This document shows positions 16,444-23,994 of a DNA stretch of 64,000 nucleotides, in pieces (the stretch's first letter is position 1; each line of letters begins with the position of its first letter). A model generated the notes under the pieces. It worked only from the letters and a program-made list of their open reading frames with translations, did not search any database and was not told the DNA's origin. The DNA is from Methylotenera_A sp046594915 (GTDB taxonomy: Bacteria > Pseudomonadota > Gammaproteobacteria > Burkholderiales > Methylophilaceae), in contig JBKJRC010000014.1 of assembly GCA_046594915.1 (NCBI GenBank), positions 146,653 through 210,652 of the forward strand, given 5' to 3'. Made by a program: the position numbers and the translations under genes.

Positions 16444-16901
16444 TGAACGACAGTGAATTATCAACTGCACTTGAGGCAATGATACCGAAGTCCTTAAATG
16501 ACATTATCAGGAAAAATCGAGAGCTCGTTCAGCTGCGCTTAGCAAACGAAGCCGATATTTTAAAATTACAGTCAGAGATACATGAAGTTAACCGAGTGTT
16601 TATCTTGGACAACTGGAACCTGATCGCATTTGATCGACCTGGTGCTACTACAATCCATTTAATAGGTGATGTCAGGGGCGAAAGTGAGCCAAGAATCACC
16701 AATCTCATTCGAGCAATCGACATGAAACGTCAGTTGTTATTGACGAATTCGGGCAACCTATACCAAATGGGGACCAATAACGACGGGGAACCAAACACAG
16801 AAAAGCTTTATTTGATTTGCGCCTATATGCATCAATGGGGCATCGGGCATGAGCTTGGTGTGCCGCATTTTTTTATTAAAGAATTGTATAAAAGTCGGTG
16901 A
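16440..16901 (+). CDS. Unrecognised ~155-residue family, copy 3
   Basis: A 153-residue paralogue of the genes at 13318 and 13806: SLNDIIRKNRELVQLRLANE (residues about 19-38), DNWNLIAFDRPG, LIGDVRGESEPRIT, SGNLYQMG and LGVPHFFI at the C-terminus. It overlaps the third HAD gene by ATGA, whereas copy 1 is coupled to a phosphoesterase. The family therefore pairs with different enzymes in one island. Function unknown. Confidence 0.75.
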   Translation: MMNDSELSTALEAMIPKSLNDIIRKNRELVQLRLANEADILKLQSEIHEVNRVFILDNWNLIAFDRPGATTIHLIGDVRGESEPRITNLIRAIDMKRQLLLTNSGNLYQMGTNNDGEPNTEKLYLICAYMHQWGIGHELGVPHFFIKELYKSR

Positions 16902-16949
16902 GCCAAAAAACCAGTAATGCACTAGATACTTAAGAATGGGGCAACAATC

Positions 16950-17210
16950 ATGAAAGTTAAGGACCTGATTTTAGAACTGCAAAAGCATAATCAAGAGGCC
17001 GAAGTAGTGGTTGACGGTTATGAAATGGGCGTTAGCGATGTGCGAAAAATCGTCGCAACAGTAATTTTTCAAAATGAAAATCGCCCCTACTGGCACGGTC
17101 GGTTTGAAACAACTGAACCATACATTTATTCAGTTAAAAACGCTAAGCCTATTAATGCGGTTTACCTGCCCCGCTTAGATCACGAGAACGCAAGTTGTGA
17201 CTACGACTGA
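16950..17210 (+). CDS. Small hypothetical protein, 86 residues
   Basis: The product opens MKVKDLILELQKHNQEAEVV, a pattern common in short phage- or plasmid-encoded proteins that begin with a leucine-rich helix followed by beta strands (DGYEMGVSDVRKIV). GGGGCAAC lies upstream of the ATG. It overlaps the next gene by 14 bases. I do not recognise a function. Confidence 0.6.
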   Translation: MKVKDLILELQKHNQEAEVVVDGYEMGVSDVRKIVATVIFQNENRPYWHGRFETTEPYIYSVKNAKPINAVYLPRLDHENASCDYD

Positions 17211-17655
17211 TTGGAGCATCTGCCCTCATTGTGGCCGCAGAAGCTTTCAAATTCCTAATAAATGTCGGCGTGAGGCTTGTGGTTTGCAGTTGCACGATAT
17301 TGCTGAAAAGATTGGTTTCTTATCATTATGCAACCGCCAAAAAGAACGCATGAGCAATCTTGAAATTTACGATAGACGTCGCAGAAATACTCTGAAAACG
17401 GCAGCAAAAGCGCTTAATAGAAAAATAAAATCGACTAATGAAAATGACAGTCAAAGATACGTTATTCGTGTCAGAAAATTAGCCAGCCATATTGTTTTAC
17501 TGGATGAAATCTCGATGTACCTTAATCCAAATAGACAGTTTTTTTATGGATACTTAGTCCATAACGAATTAGTGATAGCTGCTAAGCATGTGCGCGATGG
17601 TAGTTTTGATGATTATTACAATGAATATTGTGGTTTAACATCGATAAACAGTTAA
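17197..17655 (+). CDS. Zinc-ribbon-like hypothetical protein
   Basis: A 152-residue protein starting with GTG at 17197 inside the end of the preceding gene. The N-terminus has CPHCG near residues 9-13 and two more cysteines (CRREAC near 23-28), a probable treble-clef or zinc-ribbon site. A highly basic helix follows (ERMSNLEIYDRRRRNTLK), which suggests nucleic-acid contact. The C-terminal part is unrecognised. The GTG start is inferred from the overlap. Confidence 0.6.
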   Translation: MTTTDWSICPHCGRRSFQIPNKCRREACGLQLHDIAEKIGFLSLCNRQKERMSNLEIYDRRRRNTLKTAAKALNRKIKSTNENDSQRYVIRVRKLASHIVLLDEISMYLNPNRQFFYGYLVHNELVIAAKHVRDGSFDDYYNEYCGLTSINS

Positions 17656-17772
17656 TTTAATAAGGCTTTTTACTAAACGCTTCAGTTCAGAAATGCAGCA
17701 ATAATGAAGAGGATTTAAGTGCTGATTTTTGACCTTTTTTGGTTGAATCTTCATGAATTACCACCGGTAATT

Positions 17773-17788
17773 TGAGACTTTTCGTACG
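17773..17788 (+). repeat. Single copy of the TGAGACTTTT repeat ahead of HAD copy 4
   Basis: TTGAGACTTTTCGTAC matches the repeat unit of the array at 20066-20335. The flanks (GGACATTTCAG) match the unit ahead of the HAD pseudogene at 20394, so repeat and gene were duplicated together. Confidence 0.6.
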
Positions 17789-17809
17789 GACATTTCAGAT
17801 AAGGAATCA

Positions 17810-18493
17810 ATGATACTCTTTTTAGATTTTGATGGAGTACTGCATCCAGACGCAGTATTTCGACCCAGAAATAAGCCTTTAACACTTCGCGGTGAAGGAA
17901 GCCTGTTTATGCATGCTGACATTCTAGAAAAAGCGTTAAGTATCCACCAGGACGTGAAAATAGTGCTTTCGACAAGCTGGGTACGCGAGCTGGGTTTCAA
18001 TAGAACAGTAAAGAAGATGCCTCCAGAATTAGCAGCTCGTGTTGAAGGAGCAACTTGGCATAAAGGAATGTTGGCCAATGGAAAAGAAAATGATCCTTTC
18101 ACATGGATGTCCCGCTATGAGCAGATTGCGTTCCATATAAAGCGTAATGGCATTAAGGATTGGCTAGCGATCGATGATCTTCATTCCGGTGAAGAGACAT
18201 ACAAATGGCCATTGGATATGCGTCATCGGTTGGTGCTGACTGATGGCGTTAAGGGTTTAGGCTGCAAAGATGCGCAGCAAGATTTAGTCAATAAATTATC
18301 AAATGAAGCATTGGCAGTTGATGATTCTTATAAAAAATCAGTTAGACAGTCAGTTTTTAGGGAATCAGTTAAAGACCTTCCTGTAGAAGAGGCAGAAAAA
18401 AAAGCCAGTCTATTCCCAGCGTTTGAAAGATTCGATTTCAAGGTTGTTCGCTCAGGCGAAGACAACCATAAAAACCAAGAAAAGGACGATTGA
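17810..18493 (+). CDS. HAD-like phosphatase, RNA-repair type, copy 4, with C-terminal extension
   Basis: A 227-residue HAD protein: FLDFDGVLHPDAVFRP (motif I, residues about 4-19), VLSTSW (motif II), WLAIDDLHSGEETYKWP (motif IV) and LVLTDGVKGLG. About 65 extra residues at the C-terminus are charged and have no recognised fold (QSVFRESVKDLPVEEAEKK). Its stop TGA is immediately followed by the TTG start of an exonuclease. A decayed copy of gene and upstream region lies at 20394. Confidence 0.8.
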   Translation: MILFLDFDGVLHPDAVFRPRNKPLTLRGEGSLFMHADILEKALSIHQDVKIVLSTSWVRELGFNRTVKKMPPELAARVEGATWHKGMLANGKENDPFTWMSRYEQIAFHIKRNGIKDWLAIDDLHSGEETYKWPLDMRHRLVLTDGVKGLGCKDAQQDLVNKLSNEALAVDDSYKKSVRQSVFRESVKDLPVEEAEKKASLFPAFERFDFKVVRSGEDNHKNQEKDD

Positions 18494-18976
18494 TTGTTTA
18501 TCTATATCGATACAGAATTCACCACTTTGATGGCAAGAATACAAAATATTAAGCTGATTTCTTCTGGTTTCATCTCGGAAGATGGCCGGGAGTTTTACTT
18601 CGAGTTGCCAAATAATTACAAAGAAGCGGATTGTTCTTACTTTGTGTCAGAGAGCGTTATACCTCATCTTAACGGTACTGCAGAGGTCGCATTGAGCAGT
18701 TTTGATGCTGTAATAAAATTAAAAGAATGGGTTGAAAGTTTTAATGAGCCTATTACATTTTTAACGGATGCACCCTCTTATGACTGGTTGTTAATAAATG
18801 AATTGTTCTATAGGCATGGCGACTATTTTCCAACAAACCTAGCTCATACACCCTTGAATGTAGCATCCTTACGCGTGGAAACCTTCATTGAGAAGTATTT
18901 TGAAGAGAACCCTGATGCAATACGACATCATGCCATGTGCGATGCACGAGCCTTGGCTTATGCGTGCAAAGCCTAG
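18494..18976 (+). CDS. Rv2179c-like 3'-5' exoribonuclease
   Basis: A 160-residue DEDDh-fold protein of the short Rv2179c type. It begins MFIYIDTEFTTL (first Asp and Glu), has an aspartate in FLTDAPSYDW near residues 95-104 and ends HHAMCDARALAYAC with the general-base histidine and last aspartate. The family trims RNA 3' ends. The start is TTG, directly after the HAD stop, with AAAGGACGAT upstream, so the genes should be coupled. It is distinct from the ERI-1-like pair. Confidence 0.8.
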   Translation: MFIYIDTEFTTLMARIQNIKLISSGFISEDGREFYFELPNNYKEADCSYFVSESVIPHLNGTAEVALSSFDAVIKLKEWVESFNEPITFLTDAPSYDWLLINELFYRHGDYFPTNLAHTPLNVASLRVETFIEKYFEENPDAIRHHAMCDARALAYACKA

Positions 18977-18981
18977 TGAAT

Positions 18982-19506
18982 ATGTCTGAACAATTTAAAG
19001 TCATCATTGCTGACTCCAGCACTCTAGTGACGCTTGCCAATACTGACAAATTGAAGTTATTACTATTGCTGCCTGAAAATGTGAGTGTGTTTTTTGCTGA
19101 CTATGCGGTGCATGATGCGACAATGGGTGGCCGACTTACTTCACATTCATGGCTGATAAGGGGATTAATAGCAGAGCATCCTGACAAAATTCAGATTATA
19201 GAAACCGATGTATGGAAAATGGTAAAGCGACATGGTGAAATCTATGCAGTTTATAGCCAAAGCGTTGCTTTACGTAAGATGTACGAGCTTGAAGGCCTTG
19301 AGCCACCTAAAGACATTGTTTTACCTACTGACGATTTCATAGCCAACCTGCTGAGAAATATAATAGAAGAAAAGTCAGAATTAACGACCAAAGTTGTGAT
19401 GAGCGATCTTAATTTGACTCTTGAAGAAAGTGATCATTCAACGGGAAAATTACATTTAATATCCCTTGTTACATTTCTTGAATGGTCAAGCATGCTTACA
19501 ATTTAA
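18982..19506 (+). CDS. PIN-like nuclease, possible toxin
   Basis: From ATG 18982 the product has 174 residues and contains IIADSSTLVTLANTDKLKLL (residues about 8-27), the opening of DUF3368-like PIN nucleases with the first aspartate kept. PTDDFIANLL and VVMSDLN could supply later acidic residues, but I cannot align them with confidence. An in-frame ATG at 18937 lies inside the exonuclease and is less likely. It ends the HAD-exonuclease-PIN unit. No obvious antitoxin gene adjoins it. Confidence 0.6.
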   Translation: MSEQFKVIIADSSTLVTLANTDKLKLLLLLPENVSVFFADYAVHDATMGGRLTSHSWLIRGLIAEHPDKIQIIETDVWKMVKRHGEIYAVYSQSVALRKMYELEGLEPPKDIVLPTDDFIANLLRNIIEEKSELTTKVVMSDLNLTLEESDHSTGKLHLISLVTFLEWSSMLTI

Positions 19507-19548
19507 CTTAAGACTGATCGGCTAGCTTCCGCGCTTCTGTTGATTTAT

Positions 19549-19995
19549 CTAACAATTTTTTGCGCCTTCATCAACAATGTCCACTACTAAATATAACTGT
19601 ATAAAAGTACCTTCCATGAGATCGCTTTTATCAATGGATTTAAAATAGGATCTGGTCAATTCAGCACACTCAGAAAACGCCTCAGAGGCTAGTTTGAAAC
19701 CAAGGGCCGCATCTAAGTATTGAGCCTTTTTAGTAGCTTGGTTAAGCTCAATCATGGCTTCGTGAGAGTTTTTATAACCGTTCATCAGCTGCAAAACCGC
19801 TTTACTTTCTTCGATTCGAGAAAACAAATAATTTACTTTAGAAAATTCAGGCACCAAACCAGCTTTTATAGCGGCATCTCGACTGTTAATAAATTCTTGG
19901 AGATAATCTGAAATGATTTTAGTTTTTTTATCGCGCTCAATAATTGCATTTCTTAATTCATCACTTAGCTCTGATCCGGCTTCTGCTGACTCCAT
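19549..19995 (-). CDS. Hypothetical helical protein, 148 residues
   Basis: A minus-strand gene converging on the PIN-like gene. The product is almost entirely predicted helix (ELRNAIIERDKKTKIISDYL, SRIEESKAVLQLMNGYKNSH), acidic at the start and without signal peptide or membrane span. I do not recognise it. It lies between the enzyme island and the repeat array. Confidence 0.6.
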   Translation of the reverse strand: MESAEAGSELSDELRNAIIERDKKTKIISDYLQEFINSRDAAIKAGLVPEFSKVNYLFSRIEESKAVLQLMNGYKNSHEAMIELNQATKKAQYLDAALGFKLASEAFSECAELTRSYFKSIDKSDLMEGTFIQLYLVVDIVDEGAKNC

Positions 19996-20065
19996 TTTTT
20001 ACTACTTCTTGTTTTTTAATAATTGATAATTAAACGAGTGCAGCTCAATAAACCGCGCCCCACCG

Positions 20066-20335
20066 TTAAGGTGAGACTTTTAGTGCAGATGCTATTAACA
20101 AAGGTGAGACATATAGTGCGCTTAATTATGTAAATAATTATGGCTTAATTCTGGCCTAAATGAGGCATGCCGTATCAAAAAACTGAAAGTAAGACTTTTT
20201 CTACAGCCATTTTTTCTAAAAGTGAGACTTTTAGTGCGATTGTTAACTAGATAGGTGAAATTATCAGTGCTACTAAAAATTAAAGGTGAGACTTTTCGTA
20301 CAGATATTCCAGCTAAGGTGAGACTTTTAAAACAC
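20066..20335 (+). repeat. Direct-repeat array GTGAGACTTTTAGTGC with about 32-bp phasing
   Basis: Sixteen-base units start at 20071, 20104, 20189, 20222, 20255, 20286 and 20318. The first, 20222, 20286 and 20318 units are the best matches, and degenerate units may sit near 20130 and 20160. Most starts are 31-33 bases apart, about three helical turns, so proteins bound to them would share one face of the DNA. No gene lies within. Copies recur singly at 17773 and in reverse at 34.1-34.3 kb. They could be iterons, partition sites or operators. Confidence 0.75.
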
Positions 20336-20393
20336 CTCTTATTGCGCAGGTTAAAGGTTTAGTGTTCTTATATGCACAGAAAGAATTAATCAA

Positions 20394-20620
20394 ATGATAC
20401 TCTTTTAAGATTTTGATGGCGTCTTGCACCCAAAAGAGGTTTTCCGCCCCAGAAACAAGCCTTTAAAACTTCGTGGTGAAGGAAGCCTTTTTATGTATGC
20501 TGGCGATCGATGATTTGCATTCAGGCCAAGAAATTGAAAAATGGCCGGTGAATATGCTTAATCACTTAGTTTTAACAGATGGTGTTAAGGGCTTAGGTTG
20601 CATTGATGCGCAGCAAGTAT
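20394..20620 (+). pseudogene. Decayed copy of HAD copy 4
   Basis: From ATG 20394 the DNA follows the gene at 17810 closely, but one T is missing from the fifth codon region, giving an immediate stop (ATG ATA CTC TTT TAA). About 248 bases are deleted between the residues equivalent to FMHA and LAIDDLHSG, joined at a short GCT repeat. Homology ends near 20620. The motif I and motif IV segments are recognisable, but no functional protein is possible. Confidence 0.85.
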
Positions 20621-20814
20621 TAATCATCCTCTATAACGTCGTCGTCAACAATAAGCGATTTCTTTCGTTTTTCCGCCGACTCTTTAACCAGCTCTTCCAT
20701 ATTTTGCCCACTTACACCAAGATTTAAACCGGCTTGAAAAACCACGTCGTAGCTAATTTCGCTTTTTTGAGCGCATTCCAAATACTTTTTAACCATTTGA
20801 TTTATTTCATTCAT
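20620..20814 (-). CDS. Small acidic hypothetical protein, 64 residues
   Basis: The product starts MNEINQMVKKYLECAQKSEI and ends with a strongly acidic tail (VDDDVIEDD). TTGGAGTG lies at good spacing ahead of the ATG. The gene converges on the decayed HAD copy and its stop lies at the homology edge. No family recognised. It could be a small regulator or antitoxin of the plasmid-like segment. Confidence 0.5.
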   Translation of the reverse strand: MNEINQMVKKYLECAQKSEISYDVVFQAGLNLGVSGQNMEELVKESAEKRKKSLIVDDDVIEDD

Positions 20815-21096
20815 ATCTTACACTCCAAAAAAGTGCACCCTTAGGTGACCTGTTTGATTTTAATGACTAATGAATCTCTACAAGATTCATAACACTATCC
20901 CCTGCACTTTAGTCATCAGCTATGAGTTTAATCGTCACAACGCATAATACTTCCACATGTAACAAATCCTGTTTTTAGTTGCTTAACGTTATCAGCTACA
21001 ACCAGCTGGGCGGGTATTTATATTCTTCAAATTTTAAATGCTTTAATCCTAAATCTTTATATATGTAATTATGTAAGTTATATGGCTAGCAACACT

Positions 21097-21780
21097 TTAA
21101 AATTTGCGTTCACGGTATTGAAATGGGTCTTCGTTTAGGTTGATTAGAATTTGATCAGCAAGTCTGCGTGATAAATTATTAACATCACTCGGAATTTCTT
21201 TTAAATCAGGTCTGTTGAGTTTTGCCGCGGCATTCATTTCAATGACTGGGGGTAGCATCATTTGTCTATGTTCATCTGTGAACATTTGATTAAAAAGCTT
21301 TTCGGTGCTGTCACGAGAAAATGGATTCGTAGGATATTTTGATGGAAGCAGCCTGACAAGTTCGAAATCTTCTTCAGATAAATTCACGCGCAAGTTTTCA
21401 ACATCGGCAATTGCTACTTCGATGTCCTCATATGCTGTAAGAAATGGTATTAACACCAAGCTTGAGCTCTTTGCTAACTCAACGTCGAACTGGCTGCGGC
21501 TGGCGCCGCCATCAATGACAACCAGTGAGGTAACTTTAATCTCTACATTAAAGAAGTGATCCAAAAGCGCATTTAATGCCTCATCCGATTTAGCAGAAAA
21601 TGTATCATAAATACGTTTTTCATCGTTTCTAACGTTACGTCTGGCGTCGCTCGTGGCAAGGATAGATGAAAACTTGCGAAGACCTAAGCCCTGGCAAAGC
21701 ATGTGCGATGTTAATGTTTTTGCAGATCCGCCTTTAGACCCTCCGATGCTTACGACATGTTTATTTAAAGTTGGACTCAT
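21097..21780 (-). CDS. parA: ParA-family partition ATPase
   Basis: A 227-residue ParA/MinD-type ATPase with the deviant Walker A KGGSAKT near residues 16-22 (signature lysine first), a switch-II/Walker B region LVVIDGGASRSQFD near 82-95 and no N-terminal DNA-binding domain, as in small type Ib plasmid ParA. Its start overlaps the stop of a ribbon-helix-helix gene by ATGA, so the two form a partition pair. It should position plasmid or element copies on the nucleoid during division. Confidence 0.85.
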   Translation of the reverse strand: MSPTLNKHVVSIGGSKGGSAKTLTSHMLCQGLGLRKFSSILATSDARRNVRNDEKRIYDTFSAKSDEALNALLDHFFNVEIKVTSLVVIDGGASRSQFDVELAKSSSLVLIPFLTAYEDIEVAIADVENLRVNLSEEDFELVRLLPSKYPTNPFSRDSTEKLFNQMFTDEHRQMMLPPVIEMNAAAKLNRPDLKEIPSDVNNLSRRLADQILINLNEDPFQYRERKF

Positions 21781-22124
21781 GCTGCACTCCTTTTATGTTT
21801 TTTTATTCCATCGCTGATAAAACGAGAAATTATTGACTGAACGCTAACTACCTTTTCTTCTTCAAGAGTAGTTTCTGAAGAAATCTTAACTAGTTCAGCG
21901 TAGACGGCTTTATCTAGACGCATCGTTAACATCGTTTTTTCGCCTAAAAGTTCTTTGATGGCTTTTTTCTTAGAGGGCTTTATAGTTTTTTGGACTTTAG
22001 ATGGATCATTATCAGAAGTTTTAATTTTTTTCTTAACAGAATCTACAATCGCAGCTTGTTGAGCTGCGAAAGGCGCTATAGAAGGCTTTACGCCAATACC
22101 GGGTTTTAAAGAATTTTTAAACAT
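21777..22124 (-). CDS. Ribbon-helix-helix centromere-binding partner of ParA
   Basis: A 115-residue protein with a flexible basic N-terminus and a C-terminal ribbon-helix-helix domain: strand MLTMRLDKAVYAELVKIS (about residues 64-81), then helix SVQSIISRFISDGIKKH. That is the build of ParG/Omega-type centromere-binding proteins. It precedes parA in a two-gene operon with ATGA overlap. Its promoter region contains an ATGTAATTACAT palindrome that also precedes the mobilisation operon, so it may bind both. Confidence 0.7.
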   Translation of the reverse strand: MFKNSLKPGIGVKPSIAPFAAQQAAIVDSVKKKIKTSDNDPSKVQKTIKPSKKKAIKELLGEKTMLTMRLDKAVYAELVKISSETTLEEEKVVSVQSIISRFISDGIKKHKRSAA

Positions 22125-22151
22125 ATGCTAGTGCCTTATAATTTATATAAA

Positions 22152-22195
22152 ATGCTATATGTAATTACATTAAAACAATTAAATCATGATGTCAA
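22152..22195 (-). promoter_or_regulatory. Promoter and operator of the partition operon
   Basis: On the minus strand TTGACA (22195-22190) and TAATGT (22172-22167) are spaced by 17 bases. The sequence ATGCTATATGTAATTACAT (22152-22170), containing the palindrome ATGTAATTACAT, overlaps the -10 and start region. An 18/19 match precedes the mobilisation operon, suggesting one regulator for both. Confidence 0.6.
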
Positions 22196-22403
22196 TTTAT
22201 TTTGATATACGTTGTCTAGTAAACTTTGAATTTTGATTTTGATAAAACAAAATATTTTGAAATCAAGAAAACAAAAAATCATGACATCATTCAATCAAAA
22301 TTTTATGAAATCGTTTGAATGAGTGTGTAGATCTTATGGAATTGACAACATGAAATGTTGGCGCACTAAACTTTTAAGTTTTAGTAAATGACAGCTCTAA
22401 ATA

Positions 22404-22467
22404 TTGACATCATGAGTACATGACAAGATTAAATTTTGACATCATGAATACACGACAACATTAATTT
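22404..22467 (+). repeat. Two tandem 32-bp repeats starting TTGACATCATGA
   Basis: Units start at 22404 and 22436 and share TTGACATCATGA, GACAA and ATTAA segments. Related pieces occur at 22343 (TTGACAACATGA) and, inverted, in the -35 region of the partition promoter. The 32-bp period equals that of the other arrays in this module. Confidence 0.65.
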
Positions 22468-22996
22468 AAGATTTTATGAAATCATGACAACATGTGCTCA
22501 TGATTTTTTAAGTTAGTCTGATAAAAATTTTATTTTTAATTTCATTATCGTACTTAGTACATGATTTTATGCTTTCCCTTCTTTATTAGTGCAATGTCAT
22601 TAGCCAATCTTGCCAACTCACTAATTTGCACTTTCATTTTCCTCAACAAGGAAAAGCTTAAAACTGACTTTTTAACTTGCGTGAATAAGGAGTTTACGAA
22701 TGAGGCACCAGGTTCAATTCTGTTATCTAAAAGTTAAACAGTTGTAATCAAAAAGTTATCATATGAATTTAGATATTATTTCGAATATTATTTAGTAACA
22801 TAGAAATTTCCTGAATTATCCTAAAATCAAGTTAATTCAAATTACTAAGAATAAATTCACATTTTAAATTACCAATTTTTTAGTATTGGTATATCAATAC
22901 ACTCTCTATTTATGCGGCTGAAAACTCACACAGGTGTCTAGGGCAAGTTATAGTGGGCTGACCTATGACTGATAAATCTTAACCCTAGAAAAACTT

Positions 22997-23646
22997 CTGT
23001 AGACGTCTCACAGTAAGTTTAATCGTTAGTAACTGGAAAATAACCCATTATGTAGACATGCACTCTAGTTTGGATTTTATGGAAAGAATTCTTAAGACAT
23101 ACGCATGCGCACATGGATAACCATCCTGTAGATATACACTTAAGTGAACCTTCATCCTTTATTAAGTACACTTTTGGAATAAGAATAATCGAATTTCATG
23201 CCTAATTTTCACTTTATGATCATAAAACCGTATTTGGTATACGTTTTATTGATATCAAAATTGCGCCTGTAAACATGCACCTAACAAAGTCCAATCAATC
23301 GTCATGTGCCTTTTTTGGGAGCATAGCGTCCTGTAGACGTTCACTTATAACCTTATTTTATCCTGTAAACGTACACCTTTCCTGCGGCTAATTGGTCTGC
23401 AGACCTTCAATCTGGAGTTTTTTCATCCTGTAAACGTTCACTTTTGGCGTTAAACAGTGAAAAACAAGCAGAACATATAAACTTTATGATCAAAAAAATG
23501 CTCAAGCATAAACATTTGGCGGGCCAATATCCTGTCCTGTAGATATTCACCTATCATGGTTTAATCAATAGGTATGGGCCTTTGAAGGTAGGTAAGCATA
23601 CTGCAGACCGACAATAACTACCCTTTCATCCTTTAAAAGCACATCT
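22997..23646 (+). repeat. Iteron-like array, consensus CTGTARACGTTCACTT
   Basis: Recognisable units start at 22997, 23050, 23126, 23157, 23267, 23331, 23363, 23397, 23428, 23537, 23601 and 23631, and possibly 23783. The best are 23331, 23363 and 23428. Intervals cluster at 30-34 bases or about twice that (23331-23363-23397-23428; 23126-23157; 23267-23331; 23537-23601-23631). No frame spans it. Iterons for a replication initiator or a partition centromere are the likeliest roles. No initiator gene is visible nearby. Confidence 0.7.
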
Positions 23647-23833
23647 TCAGCATAACTGAGTCAGCATTTAGATCTTGGTAGAAACATTCTAATTAGCTAT
23701 CTGTGCTTCGACTCGACTTGATGTTGTAATCTTCAACGTGTGGCCGATAGTCACTTAGTAGACTTTTGTTTGCACAATTTGAATGTAGATTTTTACTTTT
23801 AAGCCCAACTAAGTTTCTTTTACCACACCCCAC

Positions 23834-23875
23834 GCACCTTCGGTGAACGCTAAGGGTGCTTCACAGCCTTAAGGC
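23834..23875 (+). promoter_or_regulatory. Hairpin cluster, candidate transfer origin
   Basis: GCACC (23834-23838) pairs with GGTGC (23855-23859), with an alternative inner CACC/GGTG hairpin, and GCCTTAAGGC (23866-23875) is a perfect palindrome. The position between the repeat array and the relaxosome genes is where oriT usually lies. No known nick sequence was recognised. Confidence 0.35.
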
Positions 23876-23906
23876 CACATTAAATATAAGGGTTTAACGT
23901 TTACTA

Positions 23907-23955
23907 ATGCTATATGTAATTGCATATTGACGTAATCATAAGATAATGTTAATAT
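23907..23955 (+). promoter_or_regulatory. Promoter and operator of the mobilisation operon
   Basis: TTGACG (23927-23932) and TAATAT (23950-23955) are 17 bases apart, about 40 bases ahead of the gene at 23995. Just upstream, ATGCTATATGTAATTGCAT (23907-23925) matches the sequence in the partition promoter at 18 of 19 bases. Confidence 0.65.
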
Positions 23956-23994
23956 GTTTGATAATAAAGCATAGCGTATAAAGGTGTACTTGGT

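Larger units (their letters stand above)
22125..23994. other. 1.87-kb non-coding control region of the plasmid-like module
   Basis: No credible gene lies between the divergent partition and mobilisation operons. The region holds the two divergent promoters, a shared operator-like sequence, a pair of 32-bp tandem repeats near 22.4 kb, a long array of CTGTAGACGTTCACTT-type repeats near 23.0-23.65 kb and a hairpin cluster near 23.83 kb. Such content is typical of plasmid origin, centromere and transfer-origin regions. Which part does what cannot be settled from sequence alone. Confidence 0.7.

Noticed and set aside
9126..19506. Superintegron cassette array
   Set aside because: Genes overlap as operons and I found no attC sites between them; only the minus-strand site at 29412 fits attC.
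20066..20335. CRISPR array
   Set aside because: Units are about 16 bases with similar-length gaps, imperfect, with irregular intervals and no cas genes; iteron or operator repeats fit better.
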